Source of the DNA: Armatimonadota bacterium
Lineage (GTDB): Bacteria > Armatimonadota > UBA5829
Reading direction: 5' to 3'
Assembly: GCA_039679645.1 (NCBI GenBank)
Contig: JBDKUO010000024.1
Coordinates: forward strand, 1 to 60,229
Length of the DNA stretch: 60,229 bases
This document shows, piece by piece, positions 33,522 through 43,700 of this stretch (positions within the stretch are counted from its first letter, which is position 1; the number at the start of each line of letters is the position of its first letter). Made by a program: the position numbers and the translations under genes. The notes under the pieces were generated by a model. It did no database searches. It was given only the letters and a program-made list of their open reading frames with translations, and was not told the origin of the DNA.

Positions 33522-35693
33522 TTACCACTTAAGGGTGATGATACGTTCTCCCGGACGGCATTGCAGCAGCGTGACATAATAAACCCCGTCTCTGACTTCC
33601 TGAGAAACCGTGCACGATTTACCGTCCACTATAATCTCTTTCGGCGAACTGCGCAGAACAAACACTGTCTTTTGTCCGGCGAGCAGTTCTATTTCCGCTC
33701 TGCCGGAGCCGTCGACGAGCTTTCGCATGCACCCAGCGCCTTGCACATCGTAGAATTTTGATCTTCGTCCTACTACTCTATAGAGCTTGAACGAGTGCGG
33801 TGCAATCGTAATCTGGGGGTCACCGTCTGCAAGCAAGCGCTCTTCCTGCACATCCCATAAGTTTGCTCGACCTGGCCTGCCAACGGCATGCCCTTCACTA
33901 TCCGATATATTGGTCACGATCAGATAGTTGGAGGCGTTTACATTCCAGAGTATTCCTTCACTGCATGAATCAATCAGCAGATTGGAAGCGCTTACCTCTC
34001 GAAGCACATATTTGACCGCATTCTCCGCCATAGAGGCAGTCTCCGGTGAAAGTCCGAAACCGCAAAAGACGGCAAGTGTAGAACGGTCGCGCCACTCGGC
34101 TACCACCGGCACTTTTGTACCTTCCGCGTCCACTTCATACAAAACACTTGCGCGTGAACCAAAGATGCGGCGAATATCGGCAACCTGCTTCACTTTCAGC
34201 GGCTCATCACCCAGGAAAGCCGAACGCCGGACTCGTGAAACGTCATTGAGCTCGACAGGTTCATCAAAGGCGATGGTCATGTCCTCTTCCTGCCTGAGCC
34301 CTATCAGTTCCAGTATTCCAGGCTGGGAGAGCGCACATGGCTGTGTGCCCGGCAGACTGGGGTCTGCGTTGAAACCCTTACCCGAACCGAAAGCAATGGC
34401 AGCTCGCTTTTCCGAGCTTTGCCACCAGTTTCTTATTACAAGCATCTGCTCTACACTCATGGGAAAGTGTTCTTCAAAGATAAGCACCTGGACCTCTGGA
34501 TGCTCCTCAAGGTCCTTGTCAAGGGTGTCCGCGTGGAACGTGAGCATCGGAATATGGGCATCAATTGCCATCTGCTTTGCCAGGGCCATATAGTGCGAAA
34601 ATACACCTTCGTATGTCAGGGGCTCGACATGCCTGGTGCCGGAGTAGGAAAAAACAAAAGCCACCGGCGATTTGGGATACCCGAGTCTTCTGGCTGCGCT
34701 TGCTGCAGGTTTTAATACCTTCATGTGGGCGTCGTCCTTACCGGAACGCTCACCATGCCAGGGTGTGCCGAATCCGCATGGAGCCGCCGCAAGAGATGAA
34801 AGCATGGTGTCTGTGTAGATATCAATAGGAACAAGCTCCGGGGAACCTGTGCGATCTTCTACAAGACTGTCTAGAGCGATAACATCCTTTCCAAGCGCAT
34901 GAGAGAGCATTTCAATATAACCGAGTTTGCCGGAGGCTGATGTTTCATCGCCGGTACGCATCAAGCCTCTTGTCCCTGCTACCAAAAAATCAAGGCCGTC
35001 AATTTTCGCGATCCTGCCAATATTGCATGACGCGTTAAACGCGCTGTCGGGAGGATTTTGGGCAGGGATAAAGGACAAGTGAATTACGCCCGCTTTTTTT
35101 ACGCCCACTGACTTGGCGTGCGCCACCAAATCAGCGCAAAACTCTTCAACAACTCGCGCCTTCGCATCCTGAACCATCAGGTATTCGGCGTTTTCTTCTC
35201 GCGAGAGCGGGTATTTCACATTCGGATATTCTGCAGCAAATTTCGCATAGAACCGATCATTGGAACCGGGAATGTCGACCTTAAAAAGAGGTTCATCGAA
35301 GACAACATAGTCAAAGCCATATTGCTTTACAAACAGCGAGGTCAACTCTTTGAGATAGTCTTTCCATGCATCGGATGCAAACGAGGCGTAAAAACCGTTT
35401 TCTTTGCATTTGATGGGATTGTTGTCGGCATCATACTGAGCTTCTTCGATTCCGACCCTGTCAGCCGCACAGATTGTGGATTGTATCTGCACACAGGCGG
35501 GATAACCGCGCTTATGAGCTTCGGTGACAAATCCAGTGTATGAATCCTTGAGCACGCCGACAACTTCGTCATAGGGATAAGCGTCAAAAGCGCAATAGGC
35601 AATCTCAAATCCCCATCTCTCGAGGTCATCGAAATACCTCAGCCTTTGATCGGCATCCGCCACTTGTTGCGGTCGTACCGGCAATGCATTCAT
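33522..35693 (-). CDS. Large multidomain glycosidase-like protein
   Basis: A 723-residue protein without a signal peptide. Residues about 1-340 look like a TIM barrel with candidate acidic residues in DYVVFDEPLFKVDIPG (after a beta strand) and KKAGVIHLSFIPAQN. Residues about 350-480 resemble a beta-galactosidase trimerisation/GATase-like domain (MLTFHADTLDKDLEEHPEVQ and VLIFEEHFPMSVEQM). The C-terminal third is beta-rich (LWDVQEERLLADGDPQITIA). This layout fits GH42-like or related glycosidases, but no family is certain. I chose ATG 35693; an in-frame TTG at 35771 lies upstream of a predicted -10 and is unlikely. Confidence 0.55.
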   Translation of the reverse strand: MNALPVRPQQVADADQRLRYFDDLERWGFEIAYCAFDAYPYDEVVGVLKDSYTGFVTEAHKRGYPACVQIQSTICAADRVGIEEAQYDADNNPIKCKENGFYASFASDAWKDYLKELTSLFVKQYGFDYVVFDEPLFKVDIPGSNDRFYAKFAAEYPNVKYPLSREENAEYLMVQDAKARVVEEFCADLVAHAKSVGVKKAGVIHLSFIPAQNPPDSAFNASCNIGRIAKIDGLDFLVAGTRGLMRTGDETSASGKLGYIEMLSHALGKDVIALDSLVEDRTGSPELVPIDIYTDTMLSSLAAAPCGFGTPWHGERSGKDDAHMKVLKPAASAARRLGYPKSPVAFVFSYSGTRHVEPLTYEGVFSHYMALAKQMAIDAHIPMLTFHADTLDKDLEEHPEVQVLIFEEHFPMSVEQMLVIRNWWQSSEKRAAIAFGSGKGFNADPSLPGTQPCALSQPGILELIGLRQEEDMTIAFDEPVELNDVSRVRRSAFLGDEPLKVKQVADIRRIFGSRASVLYEVDAEGTKVPVVAEWRDRSTLAVFCGFGLSPETASMAENAVKYVLREVSASNLLIDSCSEGILWNVNASNYLIVTNISDSEGHAVGRPGRANLWDVQEERLLADGDPQITIAPHSFKLYRVVGRRSKFYDVQGAGCMRKLVDGSGRAEIELLAGQKTVFVLRSSPKEIIVDGKSCTVSQEVRDGVYYVTLLQCRPGERIITLKW

Positions 35694-35744
35694 GACCAGC
35701 CCCCCCGGAGTTAAATACCACGCACTCCATTGTAGCGAAACAGG

Positions 35745-35771
35745 ATTATACCATCTCGCCCTTACTGACAA
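35745..35771 (-). promoter_or_regulatory. Candidate promoter of the glycosidase-like gene
   Basis: On the minus strand TTGTCA (35771-35766), 15 bases, then TATAAT (35750-35745). The spacer is short for sigma-70. Predicted start near 35738, 45 bases before the chosen ATG. Confidence 0.4.
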
Positions 35772-36255
35772 AAACTGACGTAAGATATATGTGTGTGCTT
35801 CTAACGCCTTGTTGACAACTCAGACTAATTTTGTCGATAACTTGCTCTGCAAGCCCAAGGCTATTAATAATTATACACTATAGCAACCGTTAAGTCTATA
35901 TTGCCGGCTACAAAAGCTCATCTTGAGGCATTGTCATGGTCTGTTCGCGAATGCCAGGACGCAACCTGTATTCCTTACACAAATACTCAAAAGCGCAAAA
36001 TATTATCCGCGCATCAATTGCAGATGTTGCCTACTTGACGACATGTGTGACTGCATATACAATGCCATACATGCTGCAGCGGCAATAATCGCCGATACTT
36101 CCCTTTGTGAGGGTGCATAGCCAAACACCCTGCCATGAGGCATATTAAGCATCAATGTATTATGCGTCTGAGTCACGCATTTGTCAATGGGTTAATTGCT
36201 AATTAGCGGTTTTTGTCTCAGCTTCCGCAAACTATTGTTTATCAGGTCCATCTAA
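35772..36255. other. Intergenic region with no supported gene
   Basis: The 630 bases between the glycosidase-like gene and hcp contain only one frame of note (35923-36120, Cys/Ala-rich, no ribosome site), which I do not accept. The last 150 bases hold two operator-like palindromes described separately. I see nothing else here. Confidence 0.5.
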
Positions 36256-36269
36256 TTTGACTTGTCAAA
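36256..36269. promoter_or_regulatory. Palindrome upstream of hcp (CRP/FNR-like half-sites)
   Basis: TTTGAC (36256-36261), TT, GTCAAA (36264-36269). TTGAC/GTCAA half-sites recall binding sites of CRP/FNR-family regulators that control hcp, but the 2-base spacing is shorter than usual. Confidence 0.4.
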
Positions 36270-36290
36270 CAATATAAGCCAGAGAATATA

Positions 36291-36308
36291 TTTGATAATC
36301 TGATCAAA
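36291..36308. promoter_or_regulatory. Second FNR-like palindrome upstream of hcp
   Basis: TTTGAT (36291-36296), six bases, ATCAAA (36303-36308), followed by another GTCAAA half-site. FNR sites are TTGAT-N4-ATCAA; here the spacer between these half-sites is 6. Confidence 0.4.
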
Positions 36309-36405
36309 GTCAAATAAATATCGGGCTGATAACGGTAAAATACCGCTGTCCTGGGTCGCAATATTGGGCATCCAGCTTTCAACATATAATATGAGGAGAA
36401 TGCGA

Positions 36406-38058
36406 ATGAACATGTTTTGCTACCAATGCGAACAAACAGCAATGGGGACGGGGTGCACTGTTCGTGGTGTGTGCGGCAAAGACGCTGCAACTGCCGCGCT
36501 TCAAGACCTGCTCGTATACGCTTCAAAAGGTATCTCAATGTATGCTTTCAGAGCTGATCGACTCGGCGCAAAAGACCGCCGTATAGACGTTTTCATCATC
36601 CAGGCGCTGTTTGCTACAGTCACAAATGTAGATTTTGATCCTGAGCGCCTGAAAGATATGCTCATCAAGGCCGGAAGGATAAAGGATAAAGCCAAAAAGC
36701 TATATGAGGATGCCACTGCAAAGGCGGGCAAAATCCCCGACTTACTTACAGGACCTGCGTCGTGGGTTCCCAAAGATGATATCGACGGACTTGTCGCGCG
36801 GGGCACCCAGATCGGAATACCTTCGAGAAAGAATGCGCTTGGCGAAGATATTACCGGTCTGCAGGAACTTGTGACATACGGCCTCAAGGGCGCCGCCGCT
36901 TATGCCGACCATGCGCAGATCTTAGGCAAGGAAGATGATGCCGTATATGCCAAGTTCCATGAATACCTAAATCTGCTCACCAAGGCTGAGCCTACTGTTG
37001 ACGAGCTGGTTGCAGCGAGCCTGGGGGTGGGCGAACTGAACCTGCGAGTTATGGAGCTTCTCGACGAAGCCAACACCGACGCATACGGCCATCCAGAGCC
37101 GACTGCCGTGCGCATAGAGCCGGTTAAGGGCAAGGCGATTGTGGTTTCAGGTCATGACCTCAAGGACCTATACCTGCTGCTTAAGCAGACTGAAGGCAAG
37201 GGGATTAATATCTATACGCATGGGGAGATGCTCCCGGCTCTCGCATATCCCAAGCTCAAAGCGTTCAAACATCTGGTGGGCAACTACGGCGGCGCTTGGC
37301 AGGACCAGGTAAAGGAGTTTGACGCGTTTCCCGGCGCGATCTTGATGACCACAAACTGTATTCAGAGGCCCAGAGAGACCTATAAGGGCAGGATTTTCAC
37401 GACCGGCCTTGTCGCGATGCCGGGAGTTGGACACATCGGCGAAGATAAAGATTTCACTCCCGTGATTGACGCCGCTCTGGCCGCTGATGGTTTTACGGAG
37501 GACGGACCCGACAAAACAATCATGGTCGGTTTTGGGCGAAATGCTGTAATGGGAGTCGCTGAAAAAGTGATCGATGCGGTAAAAAGCGGCGTCATAAGGC
37601 ATCTCTTCCTTATTGGCGGATGCGACGGCGCAAAACCGGGACGAAACTACTACACCGAGTTCGCGCAGCAGGTGCCGAAAGACTGCGTGATCCTGACGCT
37701 GGCCTGCGGTAAATACAGGTTCAACAAACTCGACTTCGGCAGCATAGACGGCATACCAAGGCTCCTGGATGTCGGCCAGTGCAACGATGCTTATTCTGCC
37801 ATAAAGATTGCTATGTCACTTGCCGAGGCGTTCGGCTGCAGTGTAAACGATCTGCCGCTCTCGATGATCCTCTCTTGGTACGAACAGAAAGCATGCGCAA
37901 TACTGCTTACGCTTTTGCATCTTGGGATAAAGAATATCAAGCTCGGTCCCAGCCTGCCGGCATTCGTTACACCGCCGATCCTCAATGCTCTCGTTGAGAA
38001 CTTTAATATAGCTCCAATAAGCACACCCGAAGCAGATCTTGCCGCGGCCTTGACATAG
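36406..38058 (+). CDS. hcp: Hydroxylamine reductase (hybrid-cluster protein)
   Basis: A 550-residue iron-sulfur protein linked to NO or hydroxylamine detoxification under low oxygen. The N-terminal cluster cysteines are C5, C8, C17 and C23 (FCYQCEQTAMGTGC then VRGVCGK), a C-x2-C-x8-C-x5-C pattern. Hybrid-cluster ligands are visible in YTHGEMLPAL (His/Glu), MTTNCIQRP (Cys), GGCDGAKPGRNYY (Cys), LTLACGKYRFN (Cys) and LSWYEQKACAIL (Glu). ATG 36406 has GAGGAG 7 bases upstream. Palindromes upstream suggest control by a CRP/FNR-type regulator. No partner reductase (hcr) is adjacent. It suggests an anaerobic or microaerobic life. Confidence 0.95.
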   Translation: MNMFCYQCEQTAMGTGCTVRGVCGKDAATAALQDLLVYASKGISMYAFRADRLGAKDRRIDVFIIQALFATVTNVDFDPERLKDMLIKAGRIKDKAKKLYEDATAKAGKIPDLLTGPASWVPKDDIDGLVARGTQIGIPSRKNALGEDITGLQELVTYGLKGAAAYADHAQILGKEDDAVYAKFHEYLNLLTKAEPTVDELVAASLGVGELNLRVMELLDEANTDAYGHPEPTAVRIEPVKGKAIVVSGHDLKDLYLLLKQTEGKGINIYTHGEMLPALAYPKLKAFKHLVGNYGGAWQDQVKEFDAFPGAILMTTNCIQRPRETYKGRIFTTGLVAMPGVGHIGEDKDFTPVIDAALAADGFTEDGPDKTIMVGFGRNAVMGVAEKVIDAVKSGVIRHLFLIGGCDGAKPGRNYYTEFAQQVPKDCVILTLACGKYRFNKLDFGSIDGIPRLLDVGQCNDAYSAIKIAMSLAEAFGCSVNDLPLSMILSWYEQKACAILLTLLHLGIKNIKLGPSLPAFVTPPILNALVENFNIAPISTPEADLAAALT

Positions 38059-38069
38059 CAAGCATATAA

Positions 38070-38099
38070 ATGGGGCACAGCGCTTCTACTGTGCCCCAT
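38070..38099 (+). terminator. Hairpin after hcp
   Basis: ATGGGGCACAG (38070-38080) pairs with CTGTGCCCCAT (38089-38099), 11 bp, with an 8-base loop. No U-run follows, so it may stabilise the 3' end rather than terminate. Confidence 0.45.
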
Positions 38100-38208
38100 C
38101 AGCACAAAATCCGTGAATTCACGTCTGGAGGCAAGAAATCACCTATAGCAAGTCCCCTTTATCCCCAATAATACTAATAGGTGCGTCCGCGCATTACGAG
38201 GATAACGG

Positions 38209-39624
38209 ATGACTGAAAATCGATACGCATTGACTTTGAAATACCGCCTGATCTTCTACTTGTGTGGCTTTTTATTTGCTACGATGTCATACATTGTCGG
38301 AGTTTGGGCATATGGCGCGGAATCGGCCGACTGGGGTAATCCGGAAGTCTATCGTATGCTGCTGGACAATCTGCAGGTAAACTTTCAAAGTCACTACCTC
38401 ACATTTTTCTCCTGGCAGATCATCTGCATAAGCATTGCGGGCATTATTGGGCATCTCTTTGATATGGAGGTATACCACAGGCGCAATGCCGAGCAGCGCG
38501 CCAATGTGGATGGCCTGACCGATATCTTCAACCACCGCTATTTTCAGGAGAGGCTATCGACTGAGATCGAAAGGGCAAATCGCTATAGTCGTCCTCTCTC
38601 TCTGATTATGTTCGACCTGGATAACTTCAAAACATACAACGATACCTGGGGCCATCAGGAAGGCGATAAACTGCTTAAGTGGTTCGCAGATATATGCGCA
38701 GGCTGTGTCAGAAACATAGACATACTTGCCCGATACGGCGGCGAGGAGTTTGTTATTATTCTTCCCGAAACCGAGCCTGCAGATGCGCTTGATGTGGCTG
38801 AAAGAATCAGGAAGACGACCGCCAAGCGCAGCAAGAGCGTATTCGGCAAGAACAAGCAGATGACTGTCAGCGCGGGTATAGCCGGTTATCCCTCTCAGGG
38901 GCAAAGCCATCATCAACTCGTTCTGAACGCAGACGCGGCGCTATATTATGCCAAGCAGCAGGGCAAGAACCGCTGTTATGTATATCGAGAGGAATTCCAC
39001 TGCTCCTATCGGGCTAAACCCTGCCATGTTAAACCGCTCTTGGACGATGACGACACAAGCGCAATCGAAGCGCTTGCTGCAATGGCGGATGCCAAAGACA
39101 GCCACAGCCGTGGACATTCTTTCTCGGTGATGAGCTTGTCGGTTGCGCTGGCAGAATCAATAGAAATGTCGGCTGAAGAGATCAACAACCTAAAAATAGC
39201 AGCGCTGCTGCATGATATCGGCCGTATAGCTACGCCCGAGGCAATACTGGAAAAGTCCGAACCTCTCGAAGTCGACGAATGGAAGCAGATCGAAAACCAG
39301 CCGAGGCTGGGCTCCTGCATACTCAAGCGTATGCAGCAGATGAGCTCGATTGTACCTGCAGTCAAGCACCATCACGAGCGCTACGACGGCAAAGGCTACC
39401 CGGCAAAGCTCGCAGGCAAGAATATTCCGCTGCTCGCCCGCATTATTGCGATCACCGAGTCGTTTGATGCCATGACCAACAATCGGTCTTACAGGCAGGC
39501 TATGACCGTCGAGGATGCCGTCAGCGAGCTGAAAAACTGTGCGGGTACGCAGTTTGACCCGGACCTAGTGAAAGCGTTTGTGGAGGTCATCGAAAAACGT
39601 GGATATAAGAAGCAGGCTGCTTAA
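38209..39624 (+). CDS. Membrane-bound GGDEF / HD-GYP protein
   Basis: A 471-residue protein with two N-terminal membrane helices (about 13-35 and 62-82), then a GGDEF domain (about 98-260) with an intact GGEEF active site and an RxxD inhibitory site five residues before it (RNIDILARYGGEEF), then an HD-GYP domain (about 280-465) with GHSFSVMSLS, LHDIGRIATP and HHERYDGKGYP. It can in principle make cyclic di-GMP (GGDEF) and break it down (HD-GYP). The extracytoplasmic loop between the helices (about 26 residues) is too short for a large ligand domain. It could set polysaccharide or motility output. Confidence 0.92.
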   Translation: MTENRYALTLKYRLIFYLCGFLFATMSYIVGVWAYGAESADWGNPEVYRMLLDNLQVNFQSHYLTFFSWQIICISIAGIIGHLFDMEVYHRRNAEQRANVDGLTDIFNHRYFQERLSTEIERANRYSRPLSLIMFDLDNFKTYNDTWGHQEGDKLLKWFADICAGCVRNIDILARYGGEEFVIILPETEPADALDVAERIRKTTAKRSKSVFGKNKQMTVSAGIAGYPSQGQSHHQLVLNADAALYYAKQQGKNRCYVYREEFHCSYRAKPCHVKPLLDDDDTSAIEALAAMADAKDSHSRGHSFSVMSLSVALAESIEMSAEEINNLKIAALLHDIGRIATPEAILEKSEPLEVDEWKQIENQPRLGSCILKRMQQMSSIVPAVKHHHERYDGKGYPAKLAGKNIPLLARIIAITESFDAMTNNRSYRQAMTVEDAVSELKNCAGTQFDPDLVKAFVEVIEKRGYKKQAA

Positions 39625-39626
39625 GT

Positions 39627-39956
39627 CTATCTAATGAAGTAAGCGTGGTTGACGCCGTAAAATGAGACTGCGTAGATACCGATGTACGCCAGCACAGTGA
39701 AATTGCCGACAGCACTTACAAAAGCGGGATTTCTGTGGCGTCTATACCATTCCATAACAGCGACGTAAGCCCCCAGTGTGGCAACCTTTACAAAAATAAA
39801 GAGCATTAACCCCGTTTTCAGCACTGCAGCCATAATGGGGTTGACCTCAATCACGCAGCCGGTTGCCAGCCAAAATACTGTTGTAATCAAGTCCAGCAAA
39901 CCCACAATTAACACTGCCGCATTGACAGGCATTATCTTTACTCTTAAAGCATCCAT
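39627..39956 (-). CDS. Small polytopic membrane protein (DUF5658-like)
   Basis: A 109-residue protein with three membrane helices (about 10-30, 40-64, 80-103) and the motif GLLDLITTVFWLATGCVIEV then NPIMAAVL, which matches the DUF5658 pattern (DLxTT..G..E.NP). ATG 39956 is preferred to TTG 39962; neither has a strong ribosome site. It ends 2 bases from the GGDEF/HD-GYP stop, tail to tail. Function unknown. Confidence 0.7.
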   Translation of the reverse strand: MDALRVKIMPVNAAVLIVGLLDLITTVFWLATGCVIEVNPIMAAVLKTGLMLFIFVKVATLGAYVAVMEWYRRHRNPAFVSAVGNFTVLAYIGIYAVSFYGVNHAYFIR

Positions 39957-40017
39957 ATTCAAAGGATATCACAATGCATGCCTATATTCCACTGGCAAAT
40001 CTACCGGGTTGAGCCAT

Positions 40018-40050
40018 AAAAAAGACCCGCCGATCACATGGACCGGCGGG
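40018..40050 (-). terminator. Terminator downstream of hsp20
   Basis: On the minus strand CCCGCCG (40050-40044) pairs with CGGCGGG (40032-40026), then TCTTTTTT. It lies 130 bases after the hsp20 stop. Confidence 0.7.
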
Positions 40051-40177
40051 CCCGCTTGAAGCTTTATGGCTCCTGCGGGAACTTAAAGCACTCGAAAGGA
40101 GAAGAAAGATAGGTCTTCCGTCATTAACGGATTTCCCACTTCTACATTCCCACCTAGATCAAAAGGCAAACAACTTG

Positions 40178-40663
40178 TTATTGCGTCTCTTCGACTGCCA
40201 CTTTATGCTTTGCCATTTCTTCCGCTTTGGGCATAATGACCTCAAGAATGCCATGCTTGTAGCTGGCCTTCACCTCTTCCGGCTTTACCTCTGCCGGCAA
40301 TGAATAGCGGACATGAAATGCTCCGTAGCTTTGCTGGCGAACATGATACCTTTCACCGGGCTTTTCTTCCTCGGTCTTTCTCTCGCCGGAGATAGTGATT
40401 TCATCTCCGGTAACGTCTATATCTATCTCGTCCTTTGTCATTCCCGGAATCGTCGCCGAGAGTATGAGTTCCTTATCGGTCTCTTTCATATCGACCTCCG
40501 GTGTAAACTCACCTAGCTCTCTGAGCCACATTCTCGGAGGTCGAACCATCGGTACGCCGAAGAAGTTTCTAAACATCCGCTCCATGTCTCTAAATGTGTT
40601 CCACGGTTCCAATGTTTCAACTTCACTCGGCTCTCTTCTTGCAAGAGTCTTTTCGCGTGCCAT
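40178..40663 (-). CDS. Small heat-shock protein, Hsp20 / alpha-crystallin
   Basis: A 161-residue ATP-independent chaperone. The alpha-crystallin domain spans about residues 50-145: FTPEVDMKETDKELILSATI, MTKDEIDIDVTGDEITISGE, YGAFHVRYSLPAEV and KASYKHGILEVIMPK (the GIL motif of the last strand). An N-terminal arm has FRDMERMFRNFF and a short C-terminal tail follows. GAGGTGAT is 6 bases upstream of the ATG. No CIRCE element was found upstream. It stands alone. Confidence 0.93.
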   Translation of the reverse strand: MAREKTLARREPSEVETLEPWNTFRDMERMFRNFFGVPMVRPPRMWLRELGEFTPEVDMKETDKELILSATIPGMTKDEIDIDVTGDEITISGERKTEEEKPGERYHVRQQSYGAFHVRYSLPAEVKPEEVKASYKHGILEVIMPKAEEMAKHKVAVEETQ

Positions 40664-40773
40664 AACATATCACCTCTATCCTTTATTACGACACTATATA
40701 GATACCCAACATGCTGATGGTTCAAACACATGAAGTTGTATAATTGCAGTCTATTTATTTGATAGCATGGCGC

Positions 40774-43700
40774 TCAAGTTATAGGAAACCCGCCGTATTC
40801 TTCAATCGCCTTGTCTATATCTTCCATCAGGCGAATTGTATTGCCAAGCGCGGCGACAATACGCGCGTAATGAAGCAGATCGTCATATGAGAGTTTGCGA
40901 TCTTTGCGATCCTTGAGCCATTTCTGGCAGACCTGATATCCGCCGACATGGAAGCCCCAGACTTCCGGCGGCACATTCTCGAAATACTGCGTATCGTTTA
41001 TCCAGACTCTGCCGATTTGGGCTCCCTGCCCCGGTTCGGTATATCGAACACGCTCAACAACATCTGTCCCCGGCTGGTTATAGGCAGCCGGAGCTTTTCC
41101 GGTCTTGTCCATAAGATGCAGAGCAACCAGTTCTGCCCCCAATTCGCACAGCCGAATAAAGAGCGCCGGGTTGCTTGTCAGAGGCAGGCGCGGAAAGTCT
41201 ATTTTCAAGAACTGGGTGTAGCGCGCTCTGTATGTCGGCGAATGGAACACGGCATACATATAGTCGAACACGTCTTCAGGCCCGAATGTGCTTACGCGGT
41301 CTCCCTTGCCGTCAGGAATAAATGTCATGCCGAGCCGTTTTGAGAAATCGGCTATGAACTGATGCGAAAGATTGGGCCGCCTTCTGCCGGGAGAATTTGC
41401 ATACTCGTCCTCCCAGAGGGTGCCGTTAGACATACGGTCGGGATAAACATATAGAGGGAAGTGATAGTTAACCTCCTTGAGTGATACACTGTGAAGCTGA
41501 GTCAGGTCCCTCATGCAGAAAACATGCTCCCAGTCGCGTCCTATCTCCACAGAGCGAGTAGTGCTGATAGCAAGATTGCCTTCTCCGTTGAGCATATGGC
41601 GCATCACTTCATCACGTGGTCTACAATGGAATCCTCCAGAATGCCCTGTGTAATACGTATAACGGATATCAAATGGGCGATAATTAATGCGAACTAAATG
41701 TTTCCGCATGGGTCCACTCTCGACCACATCTTTTTGCGCAAGAGGCACTTTCCAGTCATGTGTATCCGCACCTAACGAGTAACGCCTGCGTGCCTGCTCG
41801 GCATCCATTGAAATAAAATCCTGCACAACCTGCCAGATATCATCCTCTGTCCAGCAAATCGAAAACGAATCACGAGCCGTTGCGATACCAAGACTGTTGA
41901 GCACATATATGCTTGGGATGCTCCAGCACTTTTCATATTCCTCACGCAGTTTGTCGTCTTGTGAAGCAAACATATGAAATGGCGCGGAGGGCGCGGTTTC
42001 AGTCCACTGCGTAGTTGGGATGCTGTTTTCTGACAGCCATTCATATTTCTCGTGCCGCTTTCCCCAAAGATCAAAATGCCTTACTTTGCACTCGTGCTTA
42101 CCCTTGTGAGGCCTCTTGACGAATATCCCTATAGCCACACCTTGTTGAATATCAAATACGTTTTCGTCCTTTGACCCGTCAGGGCAGTGCTCTTTCTTCT
42201 TGCTGTTGCCGTGTAGGTCCAAAACATATATATCATCAAACGTGTTCATCAGGCTTTGGCGCATGCCCCGGAAAGTCGGGTTGTCCAGATAGCCATGATT
42301 CGAGATATAGGCGAGAACGCCATGGCCTGTCTGCTCTATTCGCCACTGCGCAAAACGTATGAACTTTACATAGTCATCATTCAGCCACTTGGGGTTTTTC
42401 TCGCCCAGCGGCTTGCCGTCAACTTGAAAATAGCTCTCGGTCGGCTTGCCGGTAAGCGTGTCCTTGCCGTGCAGGAGGTCGTTTATCCACTGGCCCTTGT
42501 TCGCCGAATGGCCTGAATACGGCGGGTTTCCCAAAACTACCATCACCGGCACGTCTTTCTTTACCCTGCTTGCCGCGTTTGCTTCTTCAACAATAAACTG
42601 AGAGAACAGGCTGTGCCCGGCGTATTTTTCGGCCTCTTCAAGAGTGTTGGTGAGATAGACATGCAGCCTTTCGTCCGCCTCGAAATCGTAACCCGTTTCC
42701 TGGAGCTGCAGACCGAGCTTCATGTGCGTGACGGCATACGGAGCCATCAACAGTTCAAAACCGTGTACCCTCGGAAGCAGATGATCGCGCACATAACCCG
42801 ACCACATCCCCTGATTGCCCGCCAACGATTCATGTATTAGATCTATCACGCCATGCAGGAATGTTCCCGTGCCCGTCGCCGGGTCCAGTATCTGGACCTT
42901 GTGGACTTCGCGTTCCTTATCCCCATTCTTCAGCTTGACCTTTGCGGGATCGGCCAGCCCACCGGGCAGTTCGAAATCCGTTTTCAGTATATGATCGACG
43001 CTGCGCACTATATACGATACCACCGGCTCTGGAGTGTAATATACGCCTCTGGCTTCCCGCATTTTGGGGTCGTATTCCGCCAGAAAAGTCTCGTAGAAGT
43101 GAACTACCGGGTCTTCCTGTCGCGTGCGCTTACCGAAATCCTGAAGTATCCTCTCCATATCCGCATGGGCAAGCAGGTTCGCCACATCATCCACCGCCCA
43201 GGCTATCCTATCGTCAAGGTCATAACCGGCAATGTGCTGAAACATCTTGCGTAAAAAGGGGTTTGTTTTCGGAAGGTCATACGCCGCGTCTTGACGGGTA
43301 AAGTGCGCGCCATTGGACGTGTTGCATCGCGCTGCGAACAAACCGTAGCAGATCGTCTGCGCATACATATCAGCGAATTGTTCTTCGGTCAGGTCGTGGA
43401 GCAGAGTTTCGCGAAAACCGTCAAGCTGTGAATGGAGCGAGCCGCTATCGGACTCCCGAGACAAAGCCTTGGTAATGGTTTCACGGATCAGCCGGGCGAT
43501 ATGCGCCATTCGCTGGGCAAGTTCGCGAGGATTGGCCACTGTGGGAGTTTGAGTTTCAAGAAATGCCCTGACAATCTCAACAACTTGTTTGCTGCCATCG
43601 GGATCCTCACGGAGCTTACCATTTATATCGAATGTGGCAAGTCGTGCAGCGGCGCGCCGTTCCTTACCGACATACCACCGAAATTCCAGATAGTCTGTAA

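Noticed and set aside
35923-36120. 65-codon plus-strand frame upstream of hcp
   Set aside because: No ribosome site, unusual Cys/Ala-rich composition and no link to neighbours.
36385-36390. TATAAT just before hcp as a promoter
   Set aside because: Transcription would start inside the ribosome site (GAGGAG 36393-36398), leaving no usable leader.
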